64,000 nt of DNA from Jacaranda mimosifolia (taxonomy: Eukaryota > Streptophyta > Magnoliopsida > Lamiales > Bignoniaceae). Below, piece by piece: positions 37,720 through 51,788 of this stretch; within the stretch, counting starts at the first letter, position 1; each line of letters begins with the position of its first letter. The position numbers and the translations under genes are program-made. The notes beneath the pieces are model-generated. The model ran no database searches, was not told where the DNA came from, and saw only the letters and a program-made list of their open reading frames with translations. The stretch covers positions 32,039,032-32,103,031 of the forward strand of contig CM032125.1 of assembly GCA_018894105.1 (NCBI GenBank), read 5' to 3'.

Positions 37720-38231
37720 TAGAATTTGGAAAGAAACAGACAAATTTTTGGACTGACAAAGGTCTTTTAGGCTTCTTGATTTGGACATGGAGAAAAGAGA
37801 AGGTTGCAGGAGAGTTGGGGGTTTTAAGGATAAGGAAAGACGGGAGAAAAAGCGCGGGGAATTCGCGGACCCCTCTCTTTATTTCCGTGGGATTAAGTGA
37901 AATTGTACTTGTTTAAGGATTTTGAGGACAGAATTTGAAGCAAGCTACGAATTAGCTGTTTACAGGTAAGTAAGTTTGTATGGGTCACACGATTATATGT
38001 CATTCCCTCCTTCGGTTATATTTCCTATATCCAAATCAAGATTTGATTCTAGTATGAAGTTTCTTGTTTTGTTTGTTTTTAGGATGCAAGAGTTAACTGT
38101 TGTCTTGAGTCACCTACCAATGCCATGTGTGGGTCCTTTAAAAAGCTAAAAATAAAAAAACAGGTCGGCCTGAATAGTGTCTTCTTTTGACTGATTATAA
38201 GAGTTTTTTATATTTATAAAATATTAATTAG

Positions 38232-38360
38232 AGTTAGCTTTTAGTCTAGTGGAAGCGTTTAATTCTATAATTAGTATAGGAGCAAAGTGTTTGGTTCGAG
38301 TCCCTTGACTAGTGCTGAAGGGTGATTGTTGGATTTAATATTTGCGTCATTATTTGGCTC
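38232..38360 (+). mobile_element. Possible tRNA-derived SINE fragment
   Basis: ttagtctagtgg resembles a pol III A box and ggttcgagtcc (about 38292-38302) matches a B box. The spacing is compatible with a tRNA-like promoter. No clear tail or target duplication is seen, and the hAT-like element starts just after it. Confidence 0.4.
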
Positions 38361-38365
38361 AAGGT

Positions 38366-39412
38366 AGGTCTGTCAATGAGTAGGATTTCACCCTTCTCAT
38401 ATCCATATTCTAAAATATCTAAATAATAAGATCATGTGTTTTACTTTACCATAAAATACCTATACAATGAGACCCTATAGCTTACTCTATATAATTCATT
38501 ATCCATTGGGTCTAGCTTCTTCTAGTATACGATAGCACAAAAAATATTATTGAAATTTAATTACAATGTATATTTAATGAATTTATACTTTTTTAATTTT
38601 ATTATACTAAATGAATAAAATAAAAAAAGGCACTATTATATATTAGTCCACTTTCTTGTATTGTTGGTCTGACTATATTCTAATTAAGCACCATTCTTTT
38701 TCAATTTTTTTTTCTTTTTGAAAATTATTTATAATTCAAATTTGATCCCATCCTTTCTTTACATAGATAAAAAATATTATAAATGTCAGATAGCTTTTCT
38801 CTCTTTCATTTTTTTTAATGTTTTTCTCTCTAATTGTATTTTTTTTTCTCTCTTTAATTTTACATTTTTCAATTTTTCAAATAAATTTTCAATATAAAAA
38901 ATTTAAAACATCATATTAAACTTTAAACTATATGCCATACTTTATGGTAAATAGATTAATCTTTCATCATTATTTTCTTAGATAGCATGGTGGACTCATA
39001 TTTTAAGATATACTATTGATTTCAAAATGCAACATTGACTAAAGGAAATTGAGATAAAAAAATGTGCATGTTGTGAATAGAATAAATTGTTTTATATTAA
39101 AACAAAGATATGTAAATTAGTGAAAAAAATATATTATGGTATAAGAAAGATAAATATTTTTAATTATGTATTGAAAATTTATCATCAGTCTGTTTTTAAT
39201 TTGGTATATGAATTTTTAGATTAATAGTTAAATTTGGGTATTAGAATATTGGGTAATTGTTGAGTATGGGCCTACGGTTAGCTCATGGGTATAGGATTTT
39301 TACATACCCATTGCATTTTGTTTAGTGGATATGGTTATGGGCCTGGGTGTTGCAATTTTTTTTGGGGGGCCTGGCCGCCTTGGTAGGGTAAAAGCCACCC
39401 ATTGATAGGCCT
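38366..39412. mobile_element. hAT-like non-autonomous element, about 1 kb
   Basis: The left end aggtctgtcaatgagtagg and the right end, which reads aggcctatcaatgggtgg inward, are inverted repeats. A GGGTATGG-like cluster lies inside the right end. The interior is AT-rich and non-coding. No exact 8-bp duplication is visible. Confidence 0.55.
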
Positions 39413-41080
39413 AAATTGGGGATCAACGGCCCAACCAATAGTTTTTATCGGGTGCAACCACTTCAAGTCGATCATAATTTTATATGGTACTTTGTACTGC
39501 TAAATATATAAGGAAATAAAGTTGTGTCTCTATTAGTTAATTGATTGATAAAATTCTATTAAGATGACAGTCATACTGAAGCTTCGGACCCTAAAAAAAT
39601 GTTGATTTGAAACTATTACTAAAAATGAATTTAAACACAAGATTTATTTGTATAAAGTAATGGAGCAGACCATAGTAGAAACTTCACAATCCAAACTAGG
39701 CATTCTTACATACTTGACTTTACATTATTATAATCTCATGACTACTTGTAATGTAAGTGTAGTCTATATAAAATGATTAATTGATAACAATTTATATATA
39801 TATATCACAGTGATAAGTTGTCACAAATTATTGTAATTTATATTATCTGTAAATTATTATTATACACGTGACAGTATAGAATTTTTAATCACCAATTTTT
39901 AATAATGATGAATTATATAATTTTTTTAAATTTTTTTATTAACTAAATATATATATAAAATTAACAACAACTTTAATATTACCACTTAAGTTCTTATCAG
40001 TAACACTCCTTGTTTTTTGATTGTGTGAAAGTTGGTAGTTATTTCGATATATGTAAAAATCGGCATGTAAGATCCTATTGTCGAAGCAACGATTCGACCT
40101 CCTATGTGTTAGAGTTCGAACCCCATTATAACTATGGACGTTAATCTTATTCTATTAAATTGTTAATAGTCTTCGTAAATGGTTGATTCATAACTATTAT
40201 TTTGTTATCAACATATATTTTAATTAATATATTGACATAATTGGTTGTTTCACCACGAAATTTCACAAATAGCAACAATTATTCTCAAATCAATAAATTA
40301 TGTGTCATAAATTTTAATAATTAAAAATATTAAGAAAAATAGATATTTTTACAACAATCGATATCATGTTTTATTCAGGATAACATATTTAATCTTGAGC
40401 ACTTAAACTTTAAAACAAAAATAATTGATTTTAACTAATAACTTTCACGGCCAACTCACGAACACATATGTTAACAACTATAACTTTCGATAAAGCTGCA
40501 AACATAGATTTTCACTAATTTTCCTACATAGTTTTAATTTGTGCAAGGTTGGGCCCTGGACTTTAACCTCACCAACCATCTATATTTCTGCAATTGTTTT
40601 TCAGTTTTTGCAATTATAACATATGTAGGATGAGGGACAATTCTCATGACTTTTGTTAATACTTAGCATTGTTCTTACTTTCACAAGCCATAGTTTATCC
40701 AAATGGGAAACAAATCATTAAAGTACTATTAAATAATCGGATTCCCCTCAGGTGAAAATTGTGGTGAAATTGTTTTTTATTTATTTTTCTTTTGTTTAGT
40801 AACCAATTGATGGAATCATTCATTAGCCGCCTTTAAAAAGAAAAGAAAAAATAATTTCTTAAGATATTGTTAATTGCAGAAAAAAGTTCCGTCAGATGCA
40901 AGCCATTAACTTAGACGAACTCAAAATAAAGCTTAATAATGATGGTTTTGGGACTTAATTTCACTCATGTGATCGTTAATCCTAGATTTTAAACAGGCTG
41001 ATTAAAAGAAGCTTTATGAGAAAATGAGATTACCGTGAAAGAGCATCAAATCGATTTCATGAGTCTTAACTTTTACGGTG
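39413..41080. other. Intergenic AT-rich DNA
   Basis: No gene is supported. gttagagttcgaacccc at about 40110-40126 resembles a pol III B box and may be a SINE trace. The stretch 39780-40010 has gtgataagttgtcacaa words like those of the CACTA family. Confidence 0.4.
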
Positions 41081-41562
41081 AATTATGGGGGTTAATTTGG
41101 GTTAGAATTTATGGGCTCAACCCAACCGACATACTTTTGAATTGAGTTCGGCTCAACATTTAAGAAATGAGTTTGAGTGGGTAGAATTTTAGATGAGTTG
41201 TATCATATTTGGGTTCAAAATGAATTTTAAATAGATTTAAAATAGGTTCATTCAAAAAATTTAATTAATTTAATAAATCATCTCATTATGTTGTAAAGTT
41301 GTATATTAAATAGAGTGTAGAAGGGTGATGGCATAATAATATTATTATGGTCTTTTGAATTAATTTTTTTGAAATAAGTAAATTAAATAATTTTTTTTGT
41401 TTTTTATTGGAACAATTTCAAACCCAACTCAACCTGACTTGCAACTCAACTCATTTTGAATTCAACCCACTTTCAACCCATCTATCTTAACCCATATAAA
41501 ACTCAACCCACATAAACCCAAACAAACCCAACCCAACCCACCCATTTGTCACTACTAAGTGT
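41081..41562. mobile_element. hAT-like relic with GGGTTGGGTT subterminal repeats
   Basis: The right end read inward is gtgacaaatgggtgggttggg, followed by repeated GGGTT words; the left side has gggggttaatttgggtt and ggctcaacccaaccg. This pattern is common in hAT-like non-autonomous elements. Exact ends and a target duplication were not found. Confidence 0.35.
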
Positions 41563-42379
41563 GAATTATATTTATATATATATATATATATATATTATTT
41601 CACTATTCAAATTCAGAGTTGTATTTTATAAAATTTAATTTAGTCACGTTATGATTTAGCGTATGTAGTTTCATGGCGAGTATTGAAAATGTACTTATTT
41701 ATCTAATTTATATATAATAGGTCAAAATTTGTACCTTTTTATGCAAATTAATTCGACTTTAGTTGAGAAACATAATTGACCATAATGTGAGTTTGTGATA
41801 AAGCATTACCTAAATACCCATATTTCAGCACATACCATTCATATGATCATCCCAAACTATGTATATACACTAACGCTGTCATTTTACCCAAAATAATGCT
41901 ATCATTATCGAGGTCCGATAACTATCTTTATTTACTTCTATGGATCTTTTTAGTCATTCCTTTGAGATTGTAGGTCAACATTTTACATGTTCTAATCTAA
42001 ACTTTAGGATCATTATGAACACGATCTCAAACCCCTAACTCATGTTGATCCCAATTCAAAGCCATTTCTGATGAAATTATTCAAGATTCCGGGTTTAAAT
42101 ATATTATTTCCTTCAACATAAAAATACCAATAAATAATCTAAGTAATTATTAATTGGGAATGAACTTTTGATGAACTCAAACCATAAAAAAAAAAGTGAG
42201 AATTAATACGTCATAGTCCCAAAAGACAGAATTCCACGTGTTAAAAAACAAATAACTTCTCTCCTTTTTTTTTTTTTTTTTGAAGAACATTATAAAAGGT
42301 GAAAATTATCCTTACAACAAGTTTATAGAATCCAATCATCCAATCAAGAAGATTATCTTTACAACAAATCAGTATAATT

Positions 42380-42530
42380 CAATTATCAAATTAAGAAAAA
42401 TAAAAGTACATACTCTACAACCAGTTGCACACATAAGTGCATAAAGGAACCCATTGGGGTTCGAACATGAGACCTCTTACAAAATAGGGGAGATTTAATT
42501 CAACTCTAAACCAATTTAGTCATTTAAATT
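42380..42530 (-). mobile_element. Possible tRNA-derived SINE, minus strand
   Basis: On the minus strand ggtctcatgttcgaacccc contains a pol III B box, with an A-box-like tgactaaattggttta about 50 bases upstream. Ends are not defined. Confidence 0.3.
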
Positions 42531-42724
42531 ATTAAATAAAAAATTTATAAACATGTAAACAATAAACCTAGTAAATTCGGCTCTCTGGGCTGCCGTTCGG
42601 AGTTGGGCAAAGAGTCCAAGACAGATATGACATTGGGCTTAGCCCACAATTTATCGCCTCAGCCCAATATTAGCCCAATTCTTATAAGAGTTCCACTGAA
42701 ATTTTTAGATTTAATGGGTGCAAA

Positions 42725-43393
42725 AGGGCTGTCAATGGATTGGGTTTTAGTCCGAATTCGATCCGAATTTTAGAATTTTTATCTGATTAAAATATTCAAA
42801 ATCTGAAATAAGTGGATCGAATATGGAATTAAACAATCCGATCCGTTAAAGATCCGAATCCGAACTTTAATATTTTTTATTAAATTAATACTCTTATATA
42901 TAATATTAATAATATTTTAAAATAAAATTTATATATTATATTGACCTAATATCTATATTAACATCTATATTATACTATTAATATTGAGTTTTTTAACCTA
43001 AAAAATAAGATGGATATTGATAAAATATCAAATATAATAACATATAATAGTTTATCTATACATTAATATAATGTAAAAAAGGACTTTAATATTCAAATAT
43101 TTAACTTTTTGACTAATATATAATAAAAATTTGTTAAAAATTCAAATATGACATATATTTGCTTTATAAATACAATATTTTTATAAAATTTAAAAAGAAA
43201 AAAACAAGAAAGAAAAAAAATGAAATTGGATCGGATTTTTTAACCAGATTTTGGATATCCATCGGATTCGGATATGGTACTGATTAACAAATATCCTATC
43301 GAATTTTGGATCGAATTCGAATATAAATTTTATTAATCAAATTTGAATTCGAATATGACAAATTCGATTCAAATCCGACCTATTGACAACCCT
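42725..43393. mobile_element. hAT-like non-autonomous element, 669 bp, 8-bp duplication
   Basis: It opens agggctgtcaatgg and closes cctattgacaaccct, inverted repeats. It is flanked by ggtgcaaa (42717-42724) and agtgcaat (43394-43401), matching at 6 of 8 bases. CCGAATTC-like words repeat inside both ends in opposite orientation. It ends 143 bp before the TraB-gene ATG, so it forms part of that gene's promoter region. Confidence 0.75.
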
Positions 43394-43536
43394 AGTGCAA
43401 TGCACCTGATTTGATTCAATTACAATCACACACCCAGATATTTCTCCATTCCGAGGTTCCCGCTTCATAGGCCCTGAACGGCTGGAAAAGCACAGCAGAG
43501 GCAAATCTCTCTCTCTAAAACACAAAGCTTGTAAGC

Positions 43537-46500
43537 ATGAAAGCTTCGCCATTTCCATTTCCAATCTTCGCCCCGCACGCCAAAAACCTCCGCCGTCCCT
43601 TCAAATCCCATCTTTTAAAGCTCAATTCCGTCGCCATTTCATCGTCATGCAAAGCGGCCTCCGTCGTTCCTGCCACACCTCCAAACTTCAACTTCAAGAA
43701 TGATATTCTTGATATTTCCACAGCTGCAATAGCTGAAACCCACCCAGAATTGGTTGATTTGGCTAAAAATGGGACCTTGGTCCTGATCAAGAAAAGCCAA
43801 TACGGCCCAGTTCCGCCCTGGAGAAGTGAGTTTGTGGAGCCAGAGGCTATTTGGATTATTGGGACAACGCATATTTCCCGAGACTCAGCTTCTGATGTTG
43901 AAAGGGTTATAAGTGCTGTCAGGCCGGACAATGTTGTTGTGGAGCTTTGTAGAAGCAGGCAAGTCTTTAGCTTTTGTTCATGATTCTTATGGGTTTTTGT
44001 TCAATTTTGTTAATTCTTACTGCTAGAGTGCTAGTTGAGTATTTTAAGTTATTTCTGATTAAATTATTTTGCCAGTTACATATTAATATGTTAAGTTACT
44101 TAAATGTAACGAGAAGAGTACAGCATGTTGATTACTATGGTTGAATTTAAATCATGGAGTAATTCAGACCTAATACCTAATATTCATATTGAACTAACTA
44201 AACAGGAGGAAATTATGTAACAGAAAACTCTGCCCACAGAAGCAAACATTTTGGTGGGATTTCAACTTAGAATCTTGTAAAGTTAGATGGCTTTACAAGG
44301 AGATAAGAATGCATATGATCTTTCATGTGAAAGCAGTGGTTAGTATGATTGTTGGGGGGTGGAGGAGGTGTTGCATTCAGAACTACGGGATATAATTATT
44401 TAGATTCGCATATGTTCTATCAGAAGCATAGTGTATATGGACTGTTTGATTTTCAATCTATGGCTTAACTTCACCTGTTGCAGAGTTGTTTTTCAGAGCT
44501 GGGATCATGTACATTCCGGAGAATGGTGACCAGAATCAGCAGCTAAGATCCAGTATGTTCTCTCTGACTGGAACTGGGTTCTTTGGTGCAATTGGTCGAA
44601 GCATGAACTTGGGTTTGTATTAATAACTTTTCTATGCGACTATTTTACCACTTTTCCGTAGGACAGTTGTTTATAATTTCTCTACATGACAGGTGGTCAA
44701 ACTGCTTTAGCATTGCGGTTGCTCTTGGCAACTTTCTCTTCAAAATTATCTTCAGATATCAATCGTCCCTTTGGTGATGAGGTAGATTCTTATACATATA
44801 TTCTCGTCTTCATTAATTGGATTCAAAATTTTAGCTTATTTGAGTTACCTCTAAGCAAGTTTGTGATGTAAATTTCCAGTTTCGTGCTGCTCGAAAGGCT
44901 TCCGAAGAAATCGGTGCTCAGTTAGTGTTGGGGGATCGTCCAATAGAGATAACTGTAAGTAACTTTGTGGCCCATATAACACAAGCTGATCTCACCCACT
45001 GCATTCTTATGTGGTTTCTAAACTTGATGCAAGGTGACTAATCCTAACTGAGAAACTATAGACTTGGCATGCCTTTGCTTTTCTGGTTTATCCATTAAAT
45101 GACTGGATTGTTTTGACTGATGCATGAAGGACATACAAATTGATTTTTTGCATCCTATTCAGCTTGAAAGGGCATGGAGTTCACTGAAGTGGAAGGAAAA
45201 ACTGAGCCTAGTCTACTCTGTAATTCGTGGAATAACATCATCTGACCTCTCCATGAAGTCGTTGGAGGTTTGTCATCAAATCTTTAAAGTTATTTGGAGA
45301 TTAAAATTGTTATTTCTGATTCTGAGTTCATGATTTCTTCCGTGGTGCTAAATTAGAATCATTAGATTATACTTCTCTACGAATTCTAATCACAGTGAAT
45401 GTTTTGAAACCTATGCTGCACTAATTGCAGCTAATCTCATATTTAATTATAATGACCTTGATGGTTATTGTGATAATGTGGAAAAGGTTATCACTATGAT
45501 GAACTGCGGAGAAACTGCAAACTATAAAATATCTATATGTATTTAAGAGTATGACTATGGGTAGTGGTCTTCTCTTTTTGATATGGCCTAATATATCCTT
45601 ATGTAAATTATACTTGTACAAAGTATAAAGAGAATGGTCAAAGTTACATTCTCTTAATTATTTGTGTTTAATAAGAACAATAAGTTATTATAAGAGTTCC
45701 CAAATTGCTGCTAAAAATATCAGTATCCAAAAAATAGAGGGATGTAATCAATCAATCTTTTTATGCGATCATTTTTAGAATTTTTCAGTCTGATAAAAAG
45801 TAACAAAGAAATCAAAAGTTATTAGTTGCATTATGATAAATATATTATACCTTAGATTAAAAAAGAAAAAAAAAAGAAAAGAAAAGAGGAGAGGAGGGAT
45901 TTGTTGTGACTATTTAGAGATTAAAAAATGTGTGGATATCACATTAGAATTTAGTCAATCTTCCCTATTTTGTGGGCTTAATATTCCCCTAGTGTAACTT
46001 GTGTTACAAAGTATAAGTAGAATGGTTAAAACGTAAAATTACAGTCTCTTAATTATTTTAATTAGACGTTGATTGAGAGGAAAAGAGTGGTAAATATAAG
46101 ATGTTAATTGAGAGAAAAAGAGTGGTTAATATAAAATTATAAATATATCTTGGAAATGATTTATATAAGAAACTATAAAGAAGTGTGATAATATTTTAGT
46201 CACCTTGCACCATAAAAGACTGGAGAATAATTGTACGATATTAATAGGTTATACGGAATAAAATAAAATTCAAAACTCATTGTGTCAATTAAAATTCTAG
46301 TATAAACCTTCAATTAAGGTGCTATTATAATTAAGGACTTTTCGATTATTACTAGAATATTAGAATTCAAAAAGTAGACCAACTTAGTTATTCAACATTT
46401 TTATGACTATTTCAAAAAAATTTACTTTTTATTTTTTGAAAAGTTACAAGATAAACAAATGGTAGAGTTACATTAACATAAAAAGATTACATTGCAAATT

Positions 46501-48956
46501 TAAAATGAAAAGGAGAGGGGAGGATTTGTTGTAATTACTTAGAGATTAAAAATTATGTGACCATGATATGTTAAAGTTTTTTCTAAGCAAAGTTGTACTA
46601 GTATTTTTAGGCATAGACATATTTCATTAATGTTTAAAGTTTGTGTTATATGTGTTCTGATATATATATATATATATTATGAACTCGTATTGATAACTTT
46701 AAAATGAAAAGATAATTCCAATTAGTCATTTTGAATTAGCCAAATCCATACTAAAATTCATATAATAATCAAAATTATTAGTACATAAGAATGTAACCTA
46801 CTAGAATTTTGAGGATTTTTTTCTTGACCATTCTCTTTGATTGTTATATTCTTGATTGACCTTTAACCAACTCTGAAGAAGAAAAAGGAGGAGGAGGAGG
46901 GGAACAAGTTGAGTTTTGCCAAAATAGCAAACAAGTTAAAAAGGAAACAAGTTGATTTTTGCCGAAACAAGTTGATTTTTGCCAAAACAAGTTGAACGAG
47001 TTGATTTTTGCCAAAACGGATGATTTTCGCCAAAATTGGAAACTGGCTAAAAAGGAAACTAGTTGATTTTGTGCCAAAAGTAGAAGAAAGCAAGCAATTT
47101 GAATGAGCTCATTTTTGCTAATAGGAAACAATTTAATTTTTTGCCAAAATAGGAAACAAGTTTATAGCCGAATTAAGTGTTGATTTTTGCATCTAAAATT
47201 GCAAATGCATTGATAATTATGGGAAAATTAATTTGTTTATCAACATTTCTAACTTTTTTTAAATTTTATTTCTCTATTATTCTTTTTCTAAATCATGGTG
47301 ATTATATAAAAAAATTTGTATAATAATAGATACAAGTGACCTATTAGATGACACAATATACATATATAACTGACTTTAAACCCTTGCCAAACTATAAAAG
47401 ATACTAATTCAGTATATAAATTACAAAGAAAAAAAAAGAAATTAGAGTCTCATTGTAAAAACAAATAGAAACAGAAATGATGAACATTGATGCAATTTAC
47501 AATGAAATAAAACATTATAAAGTGTTCTTATATAATATATTGCATACAAGACCCAAAAAGTAAAAATGAAATAAGAAAAAGAGTATTTTATGTGTGTTTA
47601 TATAAATTTAAAATGAATAATACTTTAAATTATACATTTCAATGTAGACTTATTAGTGATTGATATATTTGGTCTGACAATCATAATACATTTACAAATA
47701 TAAAACTTTAATATAGTTTTCCAATATAATACTTTAACAGAGTTTTCCAATATAATATAATCAAAAAGTGCATTTTTTTTTGTGATTTCACTTATAATAT
47801 TTTTTTTCTGGTTTTTGATTTATATTAGTAGTTTAAAAAAATTATCAATGATAACAGCACATAAACAACTAAAGATGTGCACGATACATGCACTTCTCTA
47901 CTAATTAAAAGAAGTTCAAATAGGCAGAACTCCAACAAAGTATCTAGAACTTGGTCTACATCTTCCTCCAAATGTGATACTGGCACATAACCAAAGCATT
48001 TGGTGCTTTCAATTTTGCCATAAAATCTTCATGTATGCACATTCGACCACTTAAAATCCTCTGTTGAATGTTTATCCTTTTTGCTATACAGATTTTCATG
48101 GTGTTTTATTTGTCAGGAACCTAGTGCTGGTGATGGCAGCTTTCAGCTATATGAACAGCTAAGTTTTTCATATCCATCACTGCTGCCTCCTCTCATATAT
48201 GAACGAGATACAGTAAGTGTTTCTAATATCACACATATTCATTTGATTGGCAACCATTTCTTCAATGACCAAAATATAAGGAGAGGGATCATAATTTGCG
48301 AATAAAATGCCGACTTGTAGAAGATCATCTTACATTAACTGTTAGATTCCCACATCGATTAGGTAAATGAGTCATAATTTGCGAATAAAATGCAGACTTG
48401 TAGAAGATCATCTTACATCAACTATTAGATCCCACATTGATTAGGTAAATAAGTAGTGGTCTCTATATATGACATTGGATAATCTTTACCTCTTGAGCTA
48501 GCCTTTGGGTGAGTTAGACCCAAAATTCATTCTTTAACATTAACATAGTAAAATATTCGCTGTTTTCACTTTTATTTTCTTCAATGCTGATGCTGCTTTG
48601 CTTTCATTCCTTGGCAAACCTTTTCTGGGACTCAACCATTTCAAATGAGGTTGACTGATTTTCTTTCCATCTTTATCGTATTAATGTGCGTTCAGTTTCT
48701 TGCCTGGTCCCTGAAAAGGAGCAAAGCTGTGAATAACAGTAAGAAAGTAGTGGGAGTTATTGGTAAGGGCCACATCAATGGAGTCATATATTCACTAATT
48801 TCTGATACTGGGAACTTGCGCTTTAGAGACCTAGCTGGGAAGAGGCCTGGAAATGAGTATGGATGGGCTGGTTCCATTGCCAAAGACTTGTTGAGAGACA
48901 CCATAATCGGTGTTCTGTTGTGGCTGGCATATGAACAGTTGAAGTCAATGTTATAG
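43537..48956 (+). CDS. TraB-domain (TraB/PrgY/GumN family) protein
   Basis: Plant TraB-domain proteins are membrane-associated; some act at mitochondria-ER contacts, and the family shares motifs with TIKI metalloproteases. Exons: 43537-43958, 44497-44612, 44693-44781, 44880-44954, 45163-45267, 48117-48212 and 48696-48956. Phases join exactly, giving 387 residues. Intron 1 has a GC donor (AG|GCAAGT). Residues 1-45 are Ser/Lys/Arg-rich and might be a targeting region. Family motifs are present: GTTH at 109-112, Glu136 in VVVELC and GKGH at 324-327. A hydrophobic helix (IIGVLLWLAYEQL) lies near the C-terminus. Intron 5 is 2,849 bp and repeat-filled, far longer than the others. A hAT-like element sits directly upstream. 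No break is seen, so the gene is probably intact. Confidence 0.93.
46901..47165. repeat. Short degenerate tandem repeat in TraB intron 5
   Basis: The word acaagttgatttttgccaaa and variants recur about ten times at 20-35 bp spacing. Minus-strand open frames across it only read the repeat. About 700 bp upstream, two 60-bp blocks (near 45880 and 46505) containing gatttgttgt and agagattaaaaa are also related to each other. Confidence 0.7.
48289..48454. repeat. 83-bp tandem duplication in TraB intron 6
   Basis: tcataatttgcgaataaaatg starts at 48289 and again at 48372, and the copies stay alike through the cccacat...gattagg block. The following DNA to about 48540, with gagctagcctttgggtgag, looks like an LTR or TRIM-type fragment common in dicots. 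Confidence 0.75.
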
Positions 48957-49700
48957 AACATTTAATTTAGATGTAGAATCTGAAATGACAGTATGAGAAA
49001 ATTTTCCTGTTTCTCTCCATTGGGTTTTATAGGTGCGGAGTATGCACTTCATGTACATCCATCCATTGATTAAGTGAATTTTTTATATATGGGCATAAGT
49101 GGCTCAATTTGTTGAGCACATTCAATATTTCCGCCTTAGATATTGGAATGAATTTGTGTTGTTTTTTTCTTTCGCAATGTACAAGTTTAGTGCTATTTTT
49201 GCCGTGAAACTTTTAAAGAACCTGATTTGAGATTGGAAAAAGGCTCTTTGTTAAGATAAGGGTCCAATTTGAATAATTTGATAAAGGTTGGATTAGGTTG
49301 ATCCTCTTCATCGATTCAATTTTGAGTAAGATGATAATTATGGAATAGGTTATAGTTGTTGGGGTCGATTCAATGAGAATCTTCTGTGTTTAAATGAATC
49401 AGGATTTAACGTTTAAGTTTGTTATACGTTTTTAAAAAAAGTATGTAGGAAAAATATAAAATACATGAGACAAATTATATTGGTGAATTGCAGATATTTA
49501 CAGAAATATGTCATTGGACAAAGGATATTATATCATAGAGATGGTACAATTTGTGACATTGACATTATTTAAATCGATAGCCAAGACTAATTGGTCTATT
49601 TGATTGAATTAAATGGAGTATAGTTAATCTAGACAATAATTTGGGAGTCATAAAATAGTTGAATTTTTTTCTTACTAATAAATGAGGATATAAATGACCT

Positions 49701-49731
<31 letters not shown>

Positions 49732-51788
49732 TGAAATCATACTTATTTGCTTTATGATATCAGTTTAGATTCTCTATTTTAATCGTTATTTCATTTTCTA
49801 TTCCATTTACATATACTTAGTGCATTACCTTTTTAAATAAATTCTTGATTTTAGATCATGTATACTTCTAGAAGCAAAAGGTGTTGTACAAAGTACAATA
49901 AATAATTCTAGATGTACCTGCACAACTTGGGTTGCAAAATTCGCTGCTGCTGACTATCACAACAGCAAAATCTAAGCATCCACACTCATAGTCACTTACT
50001 TTTAGCCACTTTACTTAAAAATCATATAACAAACTTCACTTGTACAACTAAGTTAATTCTTGTACATCATGAGTGACGCTAGTGAATTTACAACACAAAA
50101 AACTTTAAAACAAAAGATATATATTACTTCAACAAAAACAAATTCCGAAAGTAAATTTCCGTTGACTTTTTTCTTTTTCTTTTTTTGTTTTCATTTGGTA
50201 AGACTTTTTAGGGTGGTATTGGGGATAAGGATGTCTCCTATTCATTGTCTTTACTAACAACATTATCTTCTAAACTAATCCATTACTACAGAATCTTGTT
50301 ATCTATAGTTAGTCACTAATCATGGGATATGCACACATTAATTTCTCTTTTGTTTGGCCTGATACCACATTAATTGCAAAAGCCAATAATATTTTCTTGG
50401 GTTTGTCTCATTTTTGTAAATGGTGCAAGTCTTGTAATATTTTTCTACAACCTCATTATTCATGTATTTATATTCATTTGACTATCTGAAGTATTTTGGT
50501 ATATTATAATTAATCCGACTATAAGTTAATTTTATACACATAATGTAATGACAATTTGCACATTATTTTTGGCTGTATGATACAACTTATATGAGCAAGA
50601 TAAGGGTTGAATGTGAAATTTTTATAGCCTTACAGTTATTTCAGTTAAAGAAATGTTAATTTTTGGGGGAAAAAATTTGAAATTGATACTCAATAATATT
50701 TCTTAGTTTATAGTTGTTTCATTTTTTCCCGACATTTTTATGCATAATGATTACACTATTTGTTTCTATGTCCGTACTTCCAACTAAATATTACGTACTT
50801 GTAGTTATTTAAGTCAAAAATTAACGCGCATGCATCATTTTTATTTCAATAAATACTTAATATGCATGACGACAAAACATAGAGTAATAAAAATAGAATG
50901 ATATATAAACCAATACATATTTTTAATTAATATATGTAAGGAAAAAGAGAAATCTACTTCATGTTATTAATCAATTTGAAAAAATTTCCTATGACATATT
51001 AAAGAAGAACCAAATGCTCTTTTCCTAAACTTGATATAAGGAAATTAAGGGTAAAAGATGCTTAACTTGTATAAATAGTTGTCCATTGTAATTACTCAAC
51101 CAAAATTTCAAAAATATATAGGAGCCTTTGAATTTTAGTTTCAAAAATAAACAAAGTCCTAGATTTTATTTTAAAATCAAGAAACAAAAATGTTCACTTC
51201 AAAAAATTTGTAACGAGGATACGCATTTTGAAAAATTAAGAAATACTTTAATCATCAAACAGAAAACAATAGTAAGGCATTATATAATATTCCCTATTAT
51301 AAAACAATCATAATTATATTCCAAACGACATTAAAATATGATCTTTCAAACTTATTGATATGTGAACGAGAAAATCTCCACAACGGTAAAATATTAAAAT
51401 CGGCGTATCTTATCGTATCGTCCCAAAAAAGAAGCCTACATATTGGCGCCTTGTTATTTGGTAAGTCACTTTAAATATACATTTTTAAGTAGGATTTTTT
51501 ACATTACCAACATCATAAAAAATTAAAACCCTTCTTAATTTCAAATTTATTCTTGTAACTTTTGTGTTCACAAATGGAACTTATGTAGAGTGGGAAAGCA
51601 AAAGAAAAAAAGAAGGGGGGGGGGGGGTGGACAAGAGACAACTTCTATAAATTCCTATAGATCTATATCTCTTTTTCACAGGCATTTTCTTGTGTCACCT
51701 TTTTCATATCCACACAGTTGACCAAAGTGCTTCTTTATACATATATCATCCTCAGCAATTGTCAAACCCTGTTGACAAAACCACAGAC
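48957..51788. other. Intergenic region between the TraB and response-regulator genes
   Basis: No gene is supported. A (TA)n(TG)n microsatellite lies at about 49698-49731 and a run of 13 G at 51615-51627, 162 bp before the response-regulator ATG. The rest is plain AT-rich DNA. Confidence 0.6.

Noticed and set aside
40060..40160. tRNA gene suggested by a gttcgaacccc word
   Set aside because: Only a B-box-like word is present; no cloverleaf arms could be paired around it.
46844..47131. Minus-strand frames in TraB intron 5
   Set aside because: They translate the short ttgatttttgcc repeat.
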